Source: Floccularia luteovirens
Lineage: Eukaryota; Basidiomycota; Agaricomycetes; Agaricales; Squamanitaceae
DNA: 64,000 bases
Assembly (NCBI GenBank): GCA_009739215.1
Contig: VSJF01000004.1
Location: 2,480,001-2,544,000, forward strand
Reading direction: 5' to 3'
Shown: piece after piece, positions 24,282 through 37,846 of the stretch
How positions within the stretch are numbered: the stretch's first letter is position 1
How the letters are laid out: the number at the start of each line of letters is the position of its first letter
The notes under the pieces: generated by a model
What the model was told of the DNA's origin: nothing
Databases searched by the model: none
The model's input: only the letters and a program-made list of their open reading frames with translations
Translations under genes and position numbers: made by a program

Positions 24282-27118
24282 AGACACAACTTAAGTATGG
24301 GAAATTGCAAATGGAGGGGAGGCTTTGATTGATGATGTATTGTGAATTTTTGAAAGGGTTTTCTTGTATATACGACCATTTAATGTGCCGAGGTTTAGTT
24401 CGGGAACGGAATAATGGGTTTTTTTTTATTTTTGTATTAACCGAGTAATAGCTGTCTTTACTAGAGAATGTCAGAGAAACCGGTTTGGATGGACAGGATA
24501 GTATTTGTCCACACCTGATATGGGGGAACACTATCATTTATAATCCTGTCTGATTGTTCCGTTGTTTTCTTCGGGTGGTGGTTGACGTCGAGATCGACTG
24601 TGAAGTAAGGTCCAATTCATACATTGTAGTCGGCCATATAAAGAGTATAGTATAGGATGATGATGCTCATCACATTGAATACTGGCCAGGAGACCGAGAT
24701 CCATCATTACGCAGTTGCTTAGAGGGTTCTCCTTTGGATGACGTTGATACGCATTTGTGTTTGTGGGAGGGTGAAAATCATTATTCTTTTATTTTCCTCC
24801 TAGCCATTGAGTCACCGCAAGTTTGGGGTATTATCAGTAATATTCTGGGGAAGTCAAGAGAAGTAGGCACACCGTATCACCTGCTCTATGAACCTGCCCC
24901 CTGAGCTGGTCTTTTTGATACCACTAGGGAGTTCCTTCCTGTGTTGTTGGCCGTCGACACTGCTTCAATGATATGGTAGGAATTACCACCATGCCAGATT
25001 GATTGTGCCATTTCCTCCAGACTTCCCCCCCCCCCCCCCCCCTTAGTCGTCCGACTGATCCTCATATAAGCTAGTATTCGTCAGGTCTTGCGGGCGGTGG
25101 AAGCTGAAGGATTTTGACATTAAAAGCATTGAGTTCGAGTCTGTGGCCTAAAGAATTGTGAAATTATTTTACCTGAGTAATTTCAAACGGCGATCGTCTT
25201 TTATTCAATGCGAGTTTCCAGAGAAACTCGTCGAAAAATCAGAGAGATAGCCAGGAAAATTCCGGAAAAAAATATGGCATCTTGTCATCTTGACGGTCTT
25301 GCTGGCAAGATGTCGAAGTAATAAAGGACAGAATACGCTGGGTAAGGAGTGGGGATTATCATGAGCATTACAGGAACTTCATGTGGGAAGGTGGAAATTG
25401 GAAATTTGGATTTTACACGCCGCCGCGTGGGGACAATCGTTTTGTTTATCCTGCGACTGCCTCGCAATTCAACGACACGTTAACGGCCACCGCTGGCAGA
25501 GCAATCGCAACAGCATGACCGTCAGATTTTCAGGACATGTCTCACATTTCTGTCTTGTTTTATCTTCTTGCACCGTCTTGAAGGGGGGCATAATTCTTGA
25601 TATATATCGCAACAACCGCAACACAATATTCGTTCCACTTAGTCTCTTCGACTGGAATCAAGGAGCACGAATGCAGGTCTATACGGTCACCACATAAGTG
25701 GTCTGTCACCCAGATTATTCCTAGTCATCGCTCATCGGATTATCGACGTTGACGACGGTCAAAAAATCAGTCGGTCAGACTCTAACATGGAATCATACTG
25801 GCAGCATCTTCTGGATGCTCTTCAAGAGACACCCGCGTTGTTTTCGGTCAAATTTATAGGCTTGACTCTTGAAGTTTCTTGCTCAATATTGTTGGATGGC
25901 ATTCTTGATAATCAACCATGACAATACTGGTGTCATTCCAGGTATGTGGTTTCAGGTTCCAGTCATTCAGATTTCTTCATGTCTGCACAAATTTTTCTTC
26001 AACTTGATGAATTTTCTTGATATCTTGCTGCTTTGCATATCACCGTTTGCGGGGCATTTGAGGCATTCATTATCATGTTCAACTTAGGCTTGATTGTGTT
26101 TCGAGTCGCACAAAATCCTTTGCACTGGTGTATTACACCAGTTTTTTTAATACCTGTTTATCATTCAACTGATGTTGTGGGAGGCAGAGACTGATGTTAG
26201 TTGCTTCTTCCCTTAGGTTGTTCGACTTGACTCACACCGTGCTCCTCTTACGACATGTGACAACTTCGTGTCACAATCCATTTATGGAAATAGAGCTCAT
26301 GGCTCTGCCAAAAATTTCGATATTCAGCTGAAATTGCTGTTTCGTACAATGAAAGGGATTTATACGCGTACTTGAGACAATATGCGAAAGGGTTGCTACG
26401 TGGTGAGGCTTTATATCCAACCAGAGGTGCCAGTGTTGCATTCATTATGGTTACAATTGCACACAAAGTGTTTCTTGCCCAAGTCCACCAGCAGTGGTCC
26501 CTGTTGATAGGGGGCGATGTCCAGAACTTGTTTCTGATGCCCTCATCATGCGAAGTTGGTTCAATCTCGAGAGCCCGTACGAAGAAACCAGAGAGGAAGA
26601 CTTTCTTCGGACAAATGAGAGCGTGTAAATTTCCCGCAACAACCACACAGCATGTCACCATCCGCCCTTTGTCGGTCTAAGTCAGAACGAATTTCCTTCC
26701 TTCCCGGAGAGTATACTGCCGAATGTTGAACTGGAGAGAATCGAGATACAGACCAGATGATGAATGGGATCCGAAGCTGCGATGATGGAAGACTTAACCA
26801 TGGGAAGAGTTTCCTCGAATGGTCGGAAATCAGCATTATACTTCTTCTATATTCCTGCTCGTCCGCTACTCGAAGGGTATCGAATCTCGTCAGAAGGATG
26901 GACTTCTTGCGTCTTGATACGGATGGTACCCCCAAATGTGTAGAATGACGGTTTCCATTTCCATGTTGCTTCAGGGACATGAGCGGTCTCAATTCTTCTA
27001 AAAACAATCTAGCAGAAAGTCCGTCTAATACATTACGTGTGGAATGGACTTTCGCATAAAATCAGAGCAAATCCCTTTTCCCTCTTACTTCCTCACACAC
27101 CCAACTCTCTTTCTCAAC
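24282..27118. other. gene-poor region with a poly-C tract and a segment related to about 44.7-45.1 kb
   Basis: No gene could be supported. Position 25025-25042 is an uninterrupted run of 18 C. About 25730-26050 resembles 44735-45020; both contain GACGGTCAAAAAAT-like and CTTGATGC/TGGATGCTCTTCAA-like blocks. That places it as part of an old duplication upstream of the two related genes at 27119 and 45944. Confidence 0.5.
25025..25042. repeat. poly-C homopolymer, 18 bases
   Basis: An uninterrupted run of C. It may be length-polymorphic or of uncertain length in the assembly. Confidence 0.9.
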
Positions 27119-27615
27119 ATGGCACAAGAGCAGTCTGACTCTCAATCTGTCTCTTCAGCTTCAGACGCTCCAAGCAGCCTCAGATCAAAAAGTTATCGAG
27201 TAATTGACACAAAAAGATATCATCCATACCGTCGATGGGAGCCTCCGATGGAGATTGAAAATTTAATGGTTAGTAAATTTTCCTCAACCATGCCGCTTAT
27301 ATCTTTTTTACTAGCTCACAGGATTCCATCCGAAAGGGAGAAGCCGCCTCCATAGAAGTCTCAGAGAACACTACTAGCAACGGTCAAATTTTGATATTTC
27401 AAAAGCAAAAGCAACGAAATGGAGACCCTCCTGCACCAGAGGAGTTAGAAGCGCGTCTTCACGCTTTACGGATGGATGAACATCGAAGGCGCATTCGTCG
27501 CCTCGCAAACGTCATGGTCGTGAGTCTCTCCATCGTTATGTATCCCTACATGTCATCTCATACTCAACCCTTGGAGGATTTCGTCCATGGCTTGACACGT
27601 GCATTGCGTGCTTAA
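27119..27615 (+). CDS. small conserved-looking protein with RYHPYRRWEP motif, function unknown
   Basis: Three exons (27119-27268, 27322-27519, 27577-27615) join in phase 0 to 129 codons including the stop. The first exon is Ser-rich (QSVSSASDAPSSLRSKS) and ends in VIDTKRYHPYRRWEPPMEIE. The second ends in the strongly basic helix LHALRMDEHRRRIRRLANVM. The third encodes DFVHGLTRALRA. The same three-part architecture occurs in the broken copy at 45944-46750 (RYHPYRHWEP, RALRLEEHRRRVRRLANVM, EFIRGLTHAL). That conservation across about 19 kb supports this being a real gene under past selection. I do not recognise the family. Confidence 0.65.
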
Positions 27616-29567
27616 AAGTTATCCTTGGCTTCGCAAATTCAAAGCTTTGACAATGTTATCAAATTATATTCACTCCGTTTTAATCGTCCAAGTTGGCGGA
27701 TTTGTTCGTCGTTATGAAAAACAGAACACACGAAACAAGTTAACTACTCATTTCCTATTGTAATATGATGCTACTATGGTGTATTTATTGTCTTCTACAA
27801 CTATTTTGCTATCGATATTGAGCTATGCTTTTCTGGCTATCCGTAAAACTATGTTTTTCTGCTTTCCAAAATTTTCCTTTCTTTCCTTCTACAAAATCTG
27901 GAGAATGTTCGCCTTGTGTATCATCACTAGTCAAGTTTTCCACCTTGACTTGATCGTCTTTTCATGTCAACAGAGTTTGCACAGCTGTATTGTCCCATAT
28001 ATTAAAGTCATTCAATCGATCCTGTTTGACACGGTGTGCCTGTTAATTTGGGATTTTGATGCAAAACCCTATCTTCTGTCATTTTACTGGATTCATTCAA
28101 AGGACCCCGTTGATGGCACCAAAACCCTAACTTCACAGTAACGTTATGTATATATATGTTGCTGCGCGGCCTAACGACAATGAGTTCTGAACACCAATAG
28201 AATTAATTTCAAACAAACCCACTGCTAATATCCTGTCATTCCGCCGTCCCTGGAAGCTAACAACATCGATCTGACCAGTGATTCGAATTGGGAGTTCAGG
28301 AGCGCTCTGACTCCCCATCAAGCCGAAAAGAACTCAATGTGTGAGTAAACTCCTATACTTAATCGCTTAAATCTTTAAACTTGGATTATACTCTCGACAT
28401 TGCTTTGGTTATATAATTATGCCAGTTGCACATTCATGCTCTCTTTGTGTAACCTGGTGAGTGCCTTTATTATCATGATACGATTGGGATCACACCAAAC
28501 AGACGGGGCATGGCGACACAGACTACACAAGAAAACACGTATGTGGCCGATCAAGCTTTCAAGGCGCGTTCTAGGACAACTTTTCATCACTCACTGTGGA
28601 ATTGCATTCGATACTACGACAGCAGTAAGCAATCAATGCAAATCCATGTCAGGCTGTGTCTAGAATCACATTAGCTGCCACAAGCCACAAAGCATCAATT
28701 GTATGCAGGCACCCCATTTTCACCGCCTAGAATCCGTCTGTCATGGATCTCGACTCTTTTGAACGGCATATCGGCATATTCTTGGTTCATGGACTGGTCT
28801 TCTCTTTTTAAGAGAATTTGTCACCGAGTGCTGATAGGCATTTAGACAAGACTGAATATTAAAGCTCCGCGCCTGCGGCGCAGGATGGCAGATGGTCTTT
28901 TTTTGATGTCACCCGAGTACTGAGTACGTGAGTACCAAAGGGATAATGACATGCGATATTAAGATACTAGAACAAACTGAAAGAGGGTGCAACCGATTGA
29001 TGGTGGTGCCGCAGCATACTTCCTATGCCTCTTTTCGTCGAAGTCGAGGCAGCAGTAGCTAGTCATGAAAGTTTAGACAACCATCACATGCGACACCACG
29101 AGCAACATTCAGGATCGAAGTGGTAATGGTTTGCGAACTTCTCTGTGTCAATCCTAAACCCTTTACTAACAAGCATCGTAAAAGCTCTTTCGTCATTCAT
29201 ATCTCGTCCAGTCCACCTCCGGTGGCATCTGAGAGGGTAACTAATGAATCTTATTTGTATTACAGAAGGCCATCAAATGATACGCACGGCATTATTATAA
29301 GTTGTTTTGGGGACAGCTTGGAATTCTGTGTAATGAACAGAACATGCCGCAGCACCGCGAAAAGGAGTTAAAACGCGGAATATTCATGTGGTATATGTCA
29401 CAGAACTTTAAGGAGATGACAATCATCCGATTTCTGGCCTTCGGCTTTTATATCATATCATCAGTGCCGGGTGATTTCGTCATTCATATGGCCTCTTATT
29501 TATATCTTGCACTTGGACATCCATCTTTCCCAGCTCCTCACTAAAACATTCTTGACTACTATTAGTC
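27616..29567. other. gene-poor region upstream of P450 gene 3
   Basis: No supported gene. About 29105-29290 is one of three related upstream segments of the P450 array (see the repeat entries). A short GC-rich inverted repeat (CCTGCG/CGCAGG) occurs near 28873. Confidence 0.45.
29105..29290. repeat. P450-array upstream repeat, unit 1
   Basis: This is homologous to 32945-33140 and 39070-39250. Shared landmarks are AACCCTTTACTAACA-like, GCATCGTAAAAG, TTTCGTCAT and a TTACAGAA/TTGCAGAA block followed by CATCAA. It lies about 280 bases upstream of P450 gene 3. Confidence 0.6.
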
Positions 29568-32228
29568 ATGGAAATCCCCCCTGGACCACGATATATTGCC
29601 AAAAGCTCTCCACCCTTCCTCATCACCTCTACTACCGCATATGTTATTTGCAGAATATTGCAGCAGCAAGCTGGTACAGCATTTCCAACATGGCTGGTAA
29701 TCATATTTTCTCTGCTGGCAAGGCCTATGCTCGTCTTTGGTAGGCTTCGGTACAAACGATACCGTGACCGACGCGATGCCGCTGCTCTTGGTGCAGTGGT
29801 AGCACCCCACGTAGAGTTATCAGGGTATGCGCTCATGAAGGCCAGCGCTGCTAGCTTCAAAACTGGGTACCTGGGTAAGCACAATATCGCAATGCACGTG
29901 TTAACATACTAATATACTCGTGACAGGTGAGGCTCTAACTGACTGGCGTGGACAATACGGCAACACATACGAACTTCGATTCCCAGCTGATTCCAGGGTG
30001 AGTAATTTATAAAACATTCTAATACTTTTGATACTGAGAAAACTGTTATAACAGATTGTCACTTTCGAGCCTGATCATGTAAAAGTAAGATCTTTTAATA
30101 TAAAGTGTGGGCGACAACTCATATATTGTATCACCCATCACAGGCGATCCTTGCAACCCAATTTGACTGCTTTGATAAAGGTACGATCTCCGTAATTTAC
30201 ACATTGGAACTGAATTCTTAGCTTTGTTAGGACCGGTTACATTTGACCAGTTTTTCTCTCTACTTGGCACGGGAGTCTTCAATTCAGATGGTATGGTCTA
30301 AACCAATCCTTTTTCACATTATACAAATGTGAGACCATGTATAGGCGATATGTGGAAATTCCACAGGTCGATCACCCGTCCATTTTTCAGCAGGGAACGC
30401 ATCAGCGATTTTGAAGTATTTGGAAAACACGCAGATGATTCTCTGAGTCAAGCCAAGGAAAGACTTGCTGAAGGTTATCCAATTGACTTCCAGGTAAAGC
30501 TGTTAGGTTTTGATAAACAAGATATATAAACGTAACACACATCCAGGACTTGGTTTCTAGGTTCACGCTTGACTCTGCCACGGAATTCCTTTTCGGACAC
30601 GACGTCTGCTCGCTGTCGGCTGGATTGCCTTACCCAGAAGATGCCCCGGTTACCAACTCTCCTGAATTTTTGAACCATTATTCGAATGTTTTTGTCAGAG
30701 CATTCGTCGCCGGCCAACAGAATCTCGTCCTGCGAAGCCGTTATGGACCAAGCTGGCCGCTTGCAGAATTCTGGTCTGATAAAACCAAGCCCCATAGGAA
30801 AATTATAGATGAATTTGTTGACCCATTGTTGGAAAGAGCCATTGCCAAGAAACAAGCGAAAGGTACAGGAAAGGATGGAAAGGATGTTGATGAGGAAGAA
30901 TCGGGAAACCTCCTCGACCATTTGATTGATAATACTCAAGGTATCTGCATTCAGCCATTTTATGATATCTTTCTAATCATCTGCCAGATAATACTATCAT
31001 CAAGGATGAGGTAACTTAATTACCTGGAATTTGGCCGTGATATATGTTAATTCTTTCTTAAAAGCTTGTGAATCTCCTTGTTGCCGGACGGGACACGGTA
31101 CGTCTAACGAAGTATAGGTCGATTTGTTTCTGATGATTTGGCACCTAAAAGACAGCATGCACCTTGACATTCGCTTTGTATATGATGGCTGAAAACCCCG
31201 AAATAACCCGGCGATTGCGAGAAGAGATCTTGGCCAGAGTAGGACCGACTAATCGACCTACTTTTGATGACATGCGTGAGATGAAGTACCTGAGAGCTTT
31301 CATCAATGGTGAGTCTATGTTGAATTGCCTACTTGACAATTTGTTAACGTCTGATCCAGAAGTATTGAGATTATATCCCCCTGTGTATGTACGATTTATA
31401 TCCAATTTCGAAAATGGATAATTCATGTTCATGTTACCTTTTAGGCCATTTGATAGCCGGTAAGCTTAACATTAACATAGTAATATGAAATGATTTCGAA
31501 GTATTGATTCTGGTATATCAGGACATCGAACAAATCCACCGTGTTGACATCCAAAACTCCAGGATCTAAACCAATATATATTCCTGCGGATACTAAGTAC
31601 GTAACACCTATGCCATAGTATATACCACGACCAACTGACTTCTGAATAGATGCATATATGGCGTCTTCATTATGCACCGCCGTACCGATCTCTGGGGACC
31701 TGATGGTGATTGAGTTTCCTTCGTTTCGTTCTCAGGAGAAAATAACAACGTTATTTCATAGCCGACATTTTTGACCCGGATCGTTTCCTTGATGAGCGTG
31801 TGCACAAGTACCTCACACCTAATCCATATATCTTCTGTCCTTTCAATGCTGGCCCTAGGATATGTTTAGGCCAACAGGTGTGTTTCTCTCTATAAATGGA
31901 ATTGGACTTCCACTCATAGACATCTTTTTGTGGTCCAGTTCGCGTATCATGAATCGTCGTTCTTCCTTGTTAGACTTTTGCAACAGTTCTCTAAATTCAG
32001 CTTGGCCCGAAATGCGCAACCGCAAGAAACTATCCCTCCCGCAAGCTGGAAAGGTTGTCCTGGTTCAAAGGGTACAGACAAGGTGTGGCCTGGTGTGCAC
32101 CTGACAATGTTTGTTAAGGTGCTTGAGTTTCTTGTTTGACTAAATTTTATTCTAATTTGCTTGTTCTCTTTAACAAGGGTGGTTTGTGGGTACGCATGGA
32201 AGAGATAAAGCGTGTGGAAGATATTTAG
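29568..32228 (+). CDS. cytochrome P450, CYP63-like (P450 gene 3)
   Basis: This is the first of three tandem P450 genes. It starts [20 protein letters not shown] with two N-terminal hydrophobic segments and runs through about a dozen short exons. Conserved parts are [58 protein letters not shown], the I-helix [18 protein letters not shown], the K-helix [23 protein letters not shown] and the heme loop [12 protein letters not shown]. The last exon [16 protein letters not shown] stops at 32226-32228. The splice before the I-helix uses the acceptor taaaag, giving AGRDT-TACTLTF. The model looks intact. Compared with genes 1 and 2 it lacks the intron after DMW. Substrate is unknown; the tandem context suggests recent expansion for a xenobiotic or secondary-metabolite role (inference). 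Confidence 0.85.
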
Positions 32229-33675
32229 ATAAAGTATAATTGGGTTGTAATTAATGTACACAGGATGGGAGGGGGGTCCACTGGAGGTCAAGACATTGAA
32301 GACTATTATTGTGATATATAATTAACACTCAGTGACCTTATATTTTCCTCAATGACGGTGAGAAACGCCCAAGTTCAACGGACTACGCAAGAAAAGACTC
32401 TTGAACTAAAATGATTCCTCAAACTCATAGTGGGCTCACGGAAGAAAAATACATACGTGGACGATCAATAGGAGTTGGTGGTCAATGTATACTTTCCCTC
32501 TCTCTTACATCTAAATTATTTACACCGAATGGTAAGTGTCCCTTCACCTTTGATATCAACGGAAGACTATCATCTGCAAATTATGTCTAAGACCGCATTA
32601 GTGCTTTTGGCCGTGGTGGAATCCTATCTATTCGCTCAACTGAAAGACACCTTCCGTCCAACTCGATCTGGCAAACACGTTGTACATATTTATATCTAAT
32701 CATGTTTGGCTATTATTCACGTGATGACCATAGGATGCACCTTCTTCGAGCGAACGAGGGTGCTGGTTTTAGGAGCCTGCCCTTGATCAACTCTATTTCA
32801 ATACAAATGAGCGAAAGTAAAAGTTATCCATGCAAGTTTCGGGCCGACCAAGAGTTCTCTACATACAATGCACAGGCAGAGTCCGCGGAATGTAAATTAG
32901 TCATTCTGACATTCAAGATGGAATGATGCCAGTACTGGCCTCAGCCATTTTCTGAAGCTAGGCTCGTATATACTACAACAATCAGAAACCTTTTACTGAC
33001 ATGCATTGTAAAGGCCCTTTCGCCATACACATCGCGGCTTGCCGCTTGCTCACCTCCGATGGCGCTTGTGTGTAGCTTGGGAGAGTAACTAACGAAGCTA
33101 TTTTGATTGATTGTATTGCAGAAAACCATCAATTGTGGTAAGTTAGAATCTGTTCATCTCAATATTCCTCGGAAGGAACTCATGAAAACCTGAACCCCGA
33201 GTGGTGCCGGTGAGCACACATCTTTCTTTTTTACGCGTTCACGTTATGCATGAATCAGAATCTGTCAGATGTTCCGCGCTTATATTGATGAAGGTATTCA
33301 TCTGCCCAAATTCAATTGAAGAGTTGTCGTACGGACTCTTGCTCACATCATATGTAAAACATTACGTTGACAAACATCACTTTCGTCAGTACTCAAAAAT
33401 GTTGGTGATAAAACCTTCGATGCATGAAGTAAAACTCTCACATCCTTGTCCCATTTTAGATCAATCTCCATTTTCGGATCAGAACCGAGAACTTTGCAAG
33501 AACTTTGAATCCACCAAATGACAATGAGTAGGTCATGAGTTGTATTTCCATGGGGTTACCATGTGCACTTCATCATTATTAGTATCGGCAGATTCGCTAT
33601 TCATCCGAACTCTTATTTATACCTCGAACTCAGACTTTCTCGTTGGCTATCTTCAAATCTTGTTAACTAACCATC
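32229..33675. other. intergenic region between P450 genes 3 and 4
   Basis: No gene is supported. It carries repeat unit 2 (32945-33140) and a block around 32520-32640 with GATATCA, CTGCAAATTATGTCTA and ATTAGTGCT. That block recurs at about 38395-38480. Confidence 0.5.
32945..33140. repeat. P450-array upstream repeat, unit 2
   Basis: This is closest to 39070-39250. Shared blocks include ACTAACGAAGCTATT/ACTAATGAAGCTATT, TGATTGATTGTAT and GCAGAA..CCATC. A further shared block around ACAAACATC lies at 33350-33400 and 39255-39300. It is upstream of P450 gene 4. Confidence 0.65.
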
Positions 33676-36319
33676 ATGGAAATACCTCCTGGACTGCGAT
33701 ATATTGCCAAAAGCTCTCCACCCTTCGTCATCACCTTTACTACCGTATATGCTCTTTGCAGAATATTGCAACAGCAAGCTGGTGTAACATTTCCAACATG
33801 GGTGGCAATCATAATTTCTCTGTTCGCAAGGCCCATGCTTGTCTTCGCTAGGCTCCGGTACAAACGATACCGTGACCGAAGCGATGCCGCTGCTCTTGGT
33901 GCAGTGCTACCACCTCATGTAGAGTCATCAGGGTATGCACTGCTGAAAGCCAATATTGCCAACTTCAAAACCGGCTATCCGGGTAAGTACTACATGGGAG
34001 TGCACTTGATAATATGTTGACATACTAGTGACAGCTGATGTGTTCAATGACTGGCGTGGGCAATATGGCAACATATACGAACTCCGATTCCCCTTTGAGG
34101 ACATGGTGAATGATGTGCAAAATACTCTAATGCTTTGATACTGATAAACTATGACAGATTATGACTTTCGAGCCGGACCATGTAAAAGTAAGGTCTGGTA
34201 ACATAGATTTAGAATGACGACTTATATCTATCATAGGCGATCCTTGCAACCCAATTTGACTACTTTGTCAAAGGTAAAATCCAGGTTTTTAACACGTTGG
34301 CATTCAATCCTTAGCTTTGTTAGGACCGGTTGCATTTGACCAGTTTTTCTCGCTACTTGGAACGGGAGTCTTCAATTCAGATGGTATGACCTAAACCATT
34401 TCTTTTCACATTATACAAATTTGTGACCATGTACAGGCGATATGTGGAAATTTCACAGGTCGATCACCCGTCCATTTTTCAGCAGGGAACGCATCAGCGA
34501 TTTCGAAGTATTTGGAAAACACGCAGATGATGCTCTGAATCGAGCCAAGGATAGACTTGCGGAAGGTTATCCAATCGACTTTCAGGTACAGCTGTTATGA
34601 TTTGATAGACAAGATATGTCAACATAACACATCATTCAGGACTTGGTTTCTAGGTTCACGCTTGATTCTGCCACTGAATTTCTTTTCGGACACGACGTCT
34701 GCTCGCTTTCGGCTGGATTGCCTTACCCTGAAAATGCCCCGATTATCAACTCTCCTAAATTTTTGAACCATCCTTCGAATGTGTTTGTTAAAGCATTCGT
34801 TGCTGGCCAGCACCAGTCCGCTCTGCGATTCCGCTATGGCCCAACCTGGCCGCTTGCAGAATTTTGGTCTGATAAAATCAAGCCCCATCGGAAAATTATG
34901 GACGAATTTGTTGACCCATTGTTGGAAAAAGCCATTGCGAGGAAACAATCAAACGGTTTGAGAAAGGATGAAGAGATTGTCGAGGAGGAAGAATCAAAAA
35001 ATCTCCTGGACCACTTGATCAATAAGACTCAAGGTATTTGCGCTCAGACATCCTATGATGAATTTCTAACCATCTGTCAGATAACACTATCATCAAGGAT
35101 GAGGTAAATAGATCACCTTGGATTTTGCTGGCAAGATATATGTTAACCTTTTCCCAAAGCTTGTGAATCTCCTTGTTGCCGGACGGGACACGGTACGTCT
35201 AGCGAAGTATAGGTCGATTTGTTTTTGATGATTTGGCACTTAAAAGACAGCATGCACTTTAACGTTCGCTTTGTATATGATGGCTGAACACCCTGAAATA
35301 ACCCGGCGATTGCGAGAAGAGATCTTAGCCAGGGTAGGACCGACTAATCGACCGACTTATGATGACATGCGTGAGATGAAGTACTTGAGAGCTTTCATCA
35401 ATGGTGAGTCTATGCCAGATTGCCTACTTGACAATTTGTTGACGTTTGATCTAGAGGTACTGAGATTATATCCCCCTGTGTATGTTCGGCATGTTATCCA
35501 ATTGTCAAATTGAATAATTAAATATATACACTACCAGGCCATTTGATGGTCGGTGCGTTCTGACGTCAACACACCAAACATTTCAGAAATATTAATTTTT
35601 GTATATCAGTACATCAAACAAACCCACTGTGTGGATGTCCAAAACCCCAGGCTCGAAACCGACATATATTCCCGTGAATACCTTGCACGTCACATCCCAT
35701 GTCAAGGAGAATCAAACTGACTTCCGCGTAGTTGCATGTATAGCGTCTTCATTATGCACCGCCGCACCGATCTCTGGGGGCCTGACGGTGATTGAGTTTC
35801 CTCTGCTTCGTTCTCAAGAAAATAACAATGTTATGTCATAGCCGAGAAATTTGACCCGGATCGTTTCCTTGATGAACGATTGCACAAGTACCTCACGCCT
35901 AACCCATATATCTTCTGCCCTTTCAATGCTGGCCCTAGGATATGTTTAGGCCAACAGGTGTGTTTCTCTCTACCCATGGAATTGGACTTTCACTCACGAG
36001 GCATTTTCTATGATCCAGTTCGCGTATCATGAATCGTCATTCTTCCTAGTTAGGCTTTTGCAGCAGTTCTCTAAGTTCACTTTAGCTGGAGATGCTCAAC
36101 CGCAAGAAACGATCCCTCCAGCAAGCTGGAAAGACTGTTCCGGTTCGAAGGGTATGGAAAAGGTGTGGCCAGGTGTTCATCTGACAATGTTTGTAAAGGT
36201 ACTTAAGTTTCTGTTTGTCTGAAATTGATACTGATTGACCTATTCTCCTTAACAAGGGAGGATTGTGGGTACGTATGGAAGAGGCGAAGAGTATGGAAGA
36301 TGTTGCAGCGTTGAATTGA
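33676..36319 (+). CDS. cytochrome P450, CYP63-like (P450 gene 4)
   Basis: This is the second tandem copy, starting [20 protein letters not shown]. It has the same exon layout as gene 3. Key regions are [64 protein letters not shown] joined to the helix continuing [33 protein letters not shown] and [12 protein letters not shown]. The last exon reads [20 protein letters not shown] and stops at 36317-36319. The 70-base block coding [20 protein letters not shown] is nearly identical to genes 3 and 5, while introns differ more, which suggests gene conversion or very recent duplication. The model appears intact. Confidence 0.85.
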
Positions 36320-36692
36320 AAAGTGAATACCTCGAAAAAATTTTCTTCAGTCCGGTATACTACCAGTCCTATATGTTGGAATTTCCGACTTTTGTTCCGA
36401 TATGCCCATATAATATATAATGTGTTCCGGGTAGTGTTTTGTAGAGCCGATCAAATCCCATACGAGTTCAGCAACATGTAGTTTAACGTCGATCGTAGGG
36501 TTTACATAAACTTAGAACTTAAGACCCAGATTTTCTCGTCGAATTGATTTATCATTTCATTTCAATAACAACGCAACCTACTGATGTACCATTTACGCCA
36601 ACAGTCAACAATCTGCAATAATGACACACACCGTCGAAAAATCAAACACTGAAAGAACATGTCTTCCTAACATATTCATATTGCCAATTCCG

Positions 36693-37846
36693 TACATCAG
36701 CAAAAATGCACGGACTTTGAACATGTCTTTTTCATCTTTCCAAAGACAAAAAAGATGTAAAAAGACATATAAAGAACCTAAAGTGTCAAAGATGATTGTC
36801 TTTGGAAAGCTAGGTCCATTTCCTTTAACAGACATCATTTTCTTTGTAAAGACACAATAAAGACATAGAAGATGTTGCAAAATAATTCTAATATTGTCAT
36901 TAATTATGAGGTTCTAAATACTAATAGTACAACAATAAATGTATGTAATACTATAATCAGGATCCTTGCATTCCTCACAGCTACATTGCGTGGACTATCT
37001 TCATGTTCAATCTCCTCAACCTCAACGAATATGATCTCACCTACTTCAAGTTGATACACTGCCATTGATCATCATGTTTCTGCAAATGCTTTGGACTAGA
37101 CAGAAGATTATTGATTTAGTGAAAAATGAATACAACAGAATATGCAGCAAGGGTTTGCAAATTGTCAGTATCAACCATCATTCCATACTTCCTTGTGCCT
37201 TCAGTGTGGTTATTGCTATTACTGTAGCTTCTCAGATGTGGCTATATTGTACCATTGAGGGCTAGAGGTAGGTAGAGTTCAGTGAACTTCATACAACCCT
37301 TGCGAAAAGATGACTGAGACATCAAACTGACAATCAAGGTAATAAGAAAGACCCTAGAACCAGAAAGACAGTTACAGCAGTTGAACAGGGCATAACAGTA
37401 CATTCCACAGTGACACACTCCTGACAGTTCCGTTGAAGTCTAGTTGCATTGCTTTTTAGGTTAGCATTGGGGTGGTTATGAAGAGATAGGGTGGGAGTTG
37501 AACTTGAAGAAAAAAAATTGTGTAAGTCGAACGTTTGAACGACGTGGAATTGCAACTCCGATGGTCACGTGAAATTCATTGAGATGCAATATCCCTATTA
37601 TATTTGACCCCCAAGGCCGAGGAATTCAAAAAAGTCCAAGTCATTCAGAGATTTTTTGAAGGTAAGAGTCATAGTCAATGCTAGCTAAAAGTGAGGATAA
37701 AGATTTCTGTACAAAGACTTGAAAGCACAAGTCAAAAGTCAAAGACAATCAAAGTCAAAGCAAAGACACTTGAAGCTGAAACCGAAGACTGTGAAAGCTA
37801 AAGATAGCCAAAGCTGATTCAAAGTTGATGCATTTTTGCTGATGTA
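36693..37846. mobile_element. candidate non-autonomous DNA transposon with inverted termini
   Basis: TACATCAGCAAAAATGCA at 36693-36710 is matched exactly as an inverted repeat at 37829-37846, with further weak inward similarity (ACTTTGAA). The element is about 1.15 kb. The dinucleotide TA at both outer ends would fit a Tc1/mariner-type TA target, but this rests on two bases only. Both subterminal regions carry many short AAGTCAAAG/TGTCTTTG-like repeats. No transposase frame is visible, so it would be non-autonomous. Confidence 0.5.
37735..37810. repeat. short AAGTCAAAG-type degenerate direct repeats
   Basis: Repeated AAGTCAAAG, AATCAAAG and AAGCAAAG units lie inside the right end of the candidate TIR element. 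They could be subterminal transposase-binding repeats or simple low-complexity drift. Confidence 0.45.

Noticed and set aside
25085..25150. Possible tRNA T-arm-like sequence GAGTTCGAGTCTGTGG
   Set aside because: No acceptor, D-arm or anticodon stem can be paired around it.
28865..28885. GC-rich inverted repeat CCTGCG/CGCAGG
   Set aside because: It is too short and isolated to call a terminator or structured RNA in a fungal genome.
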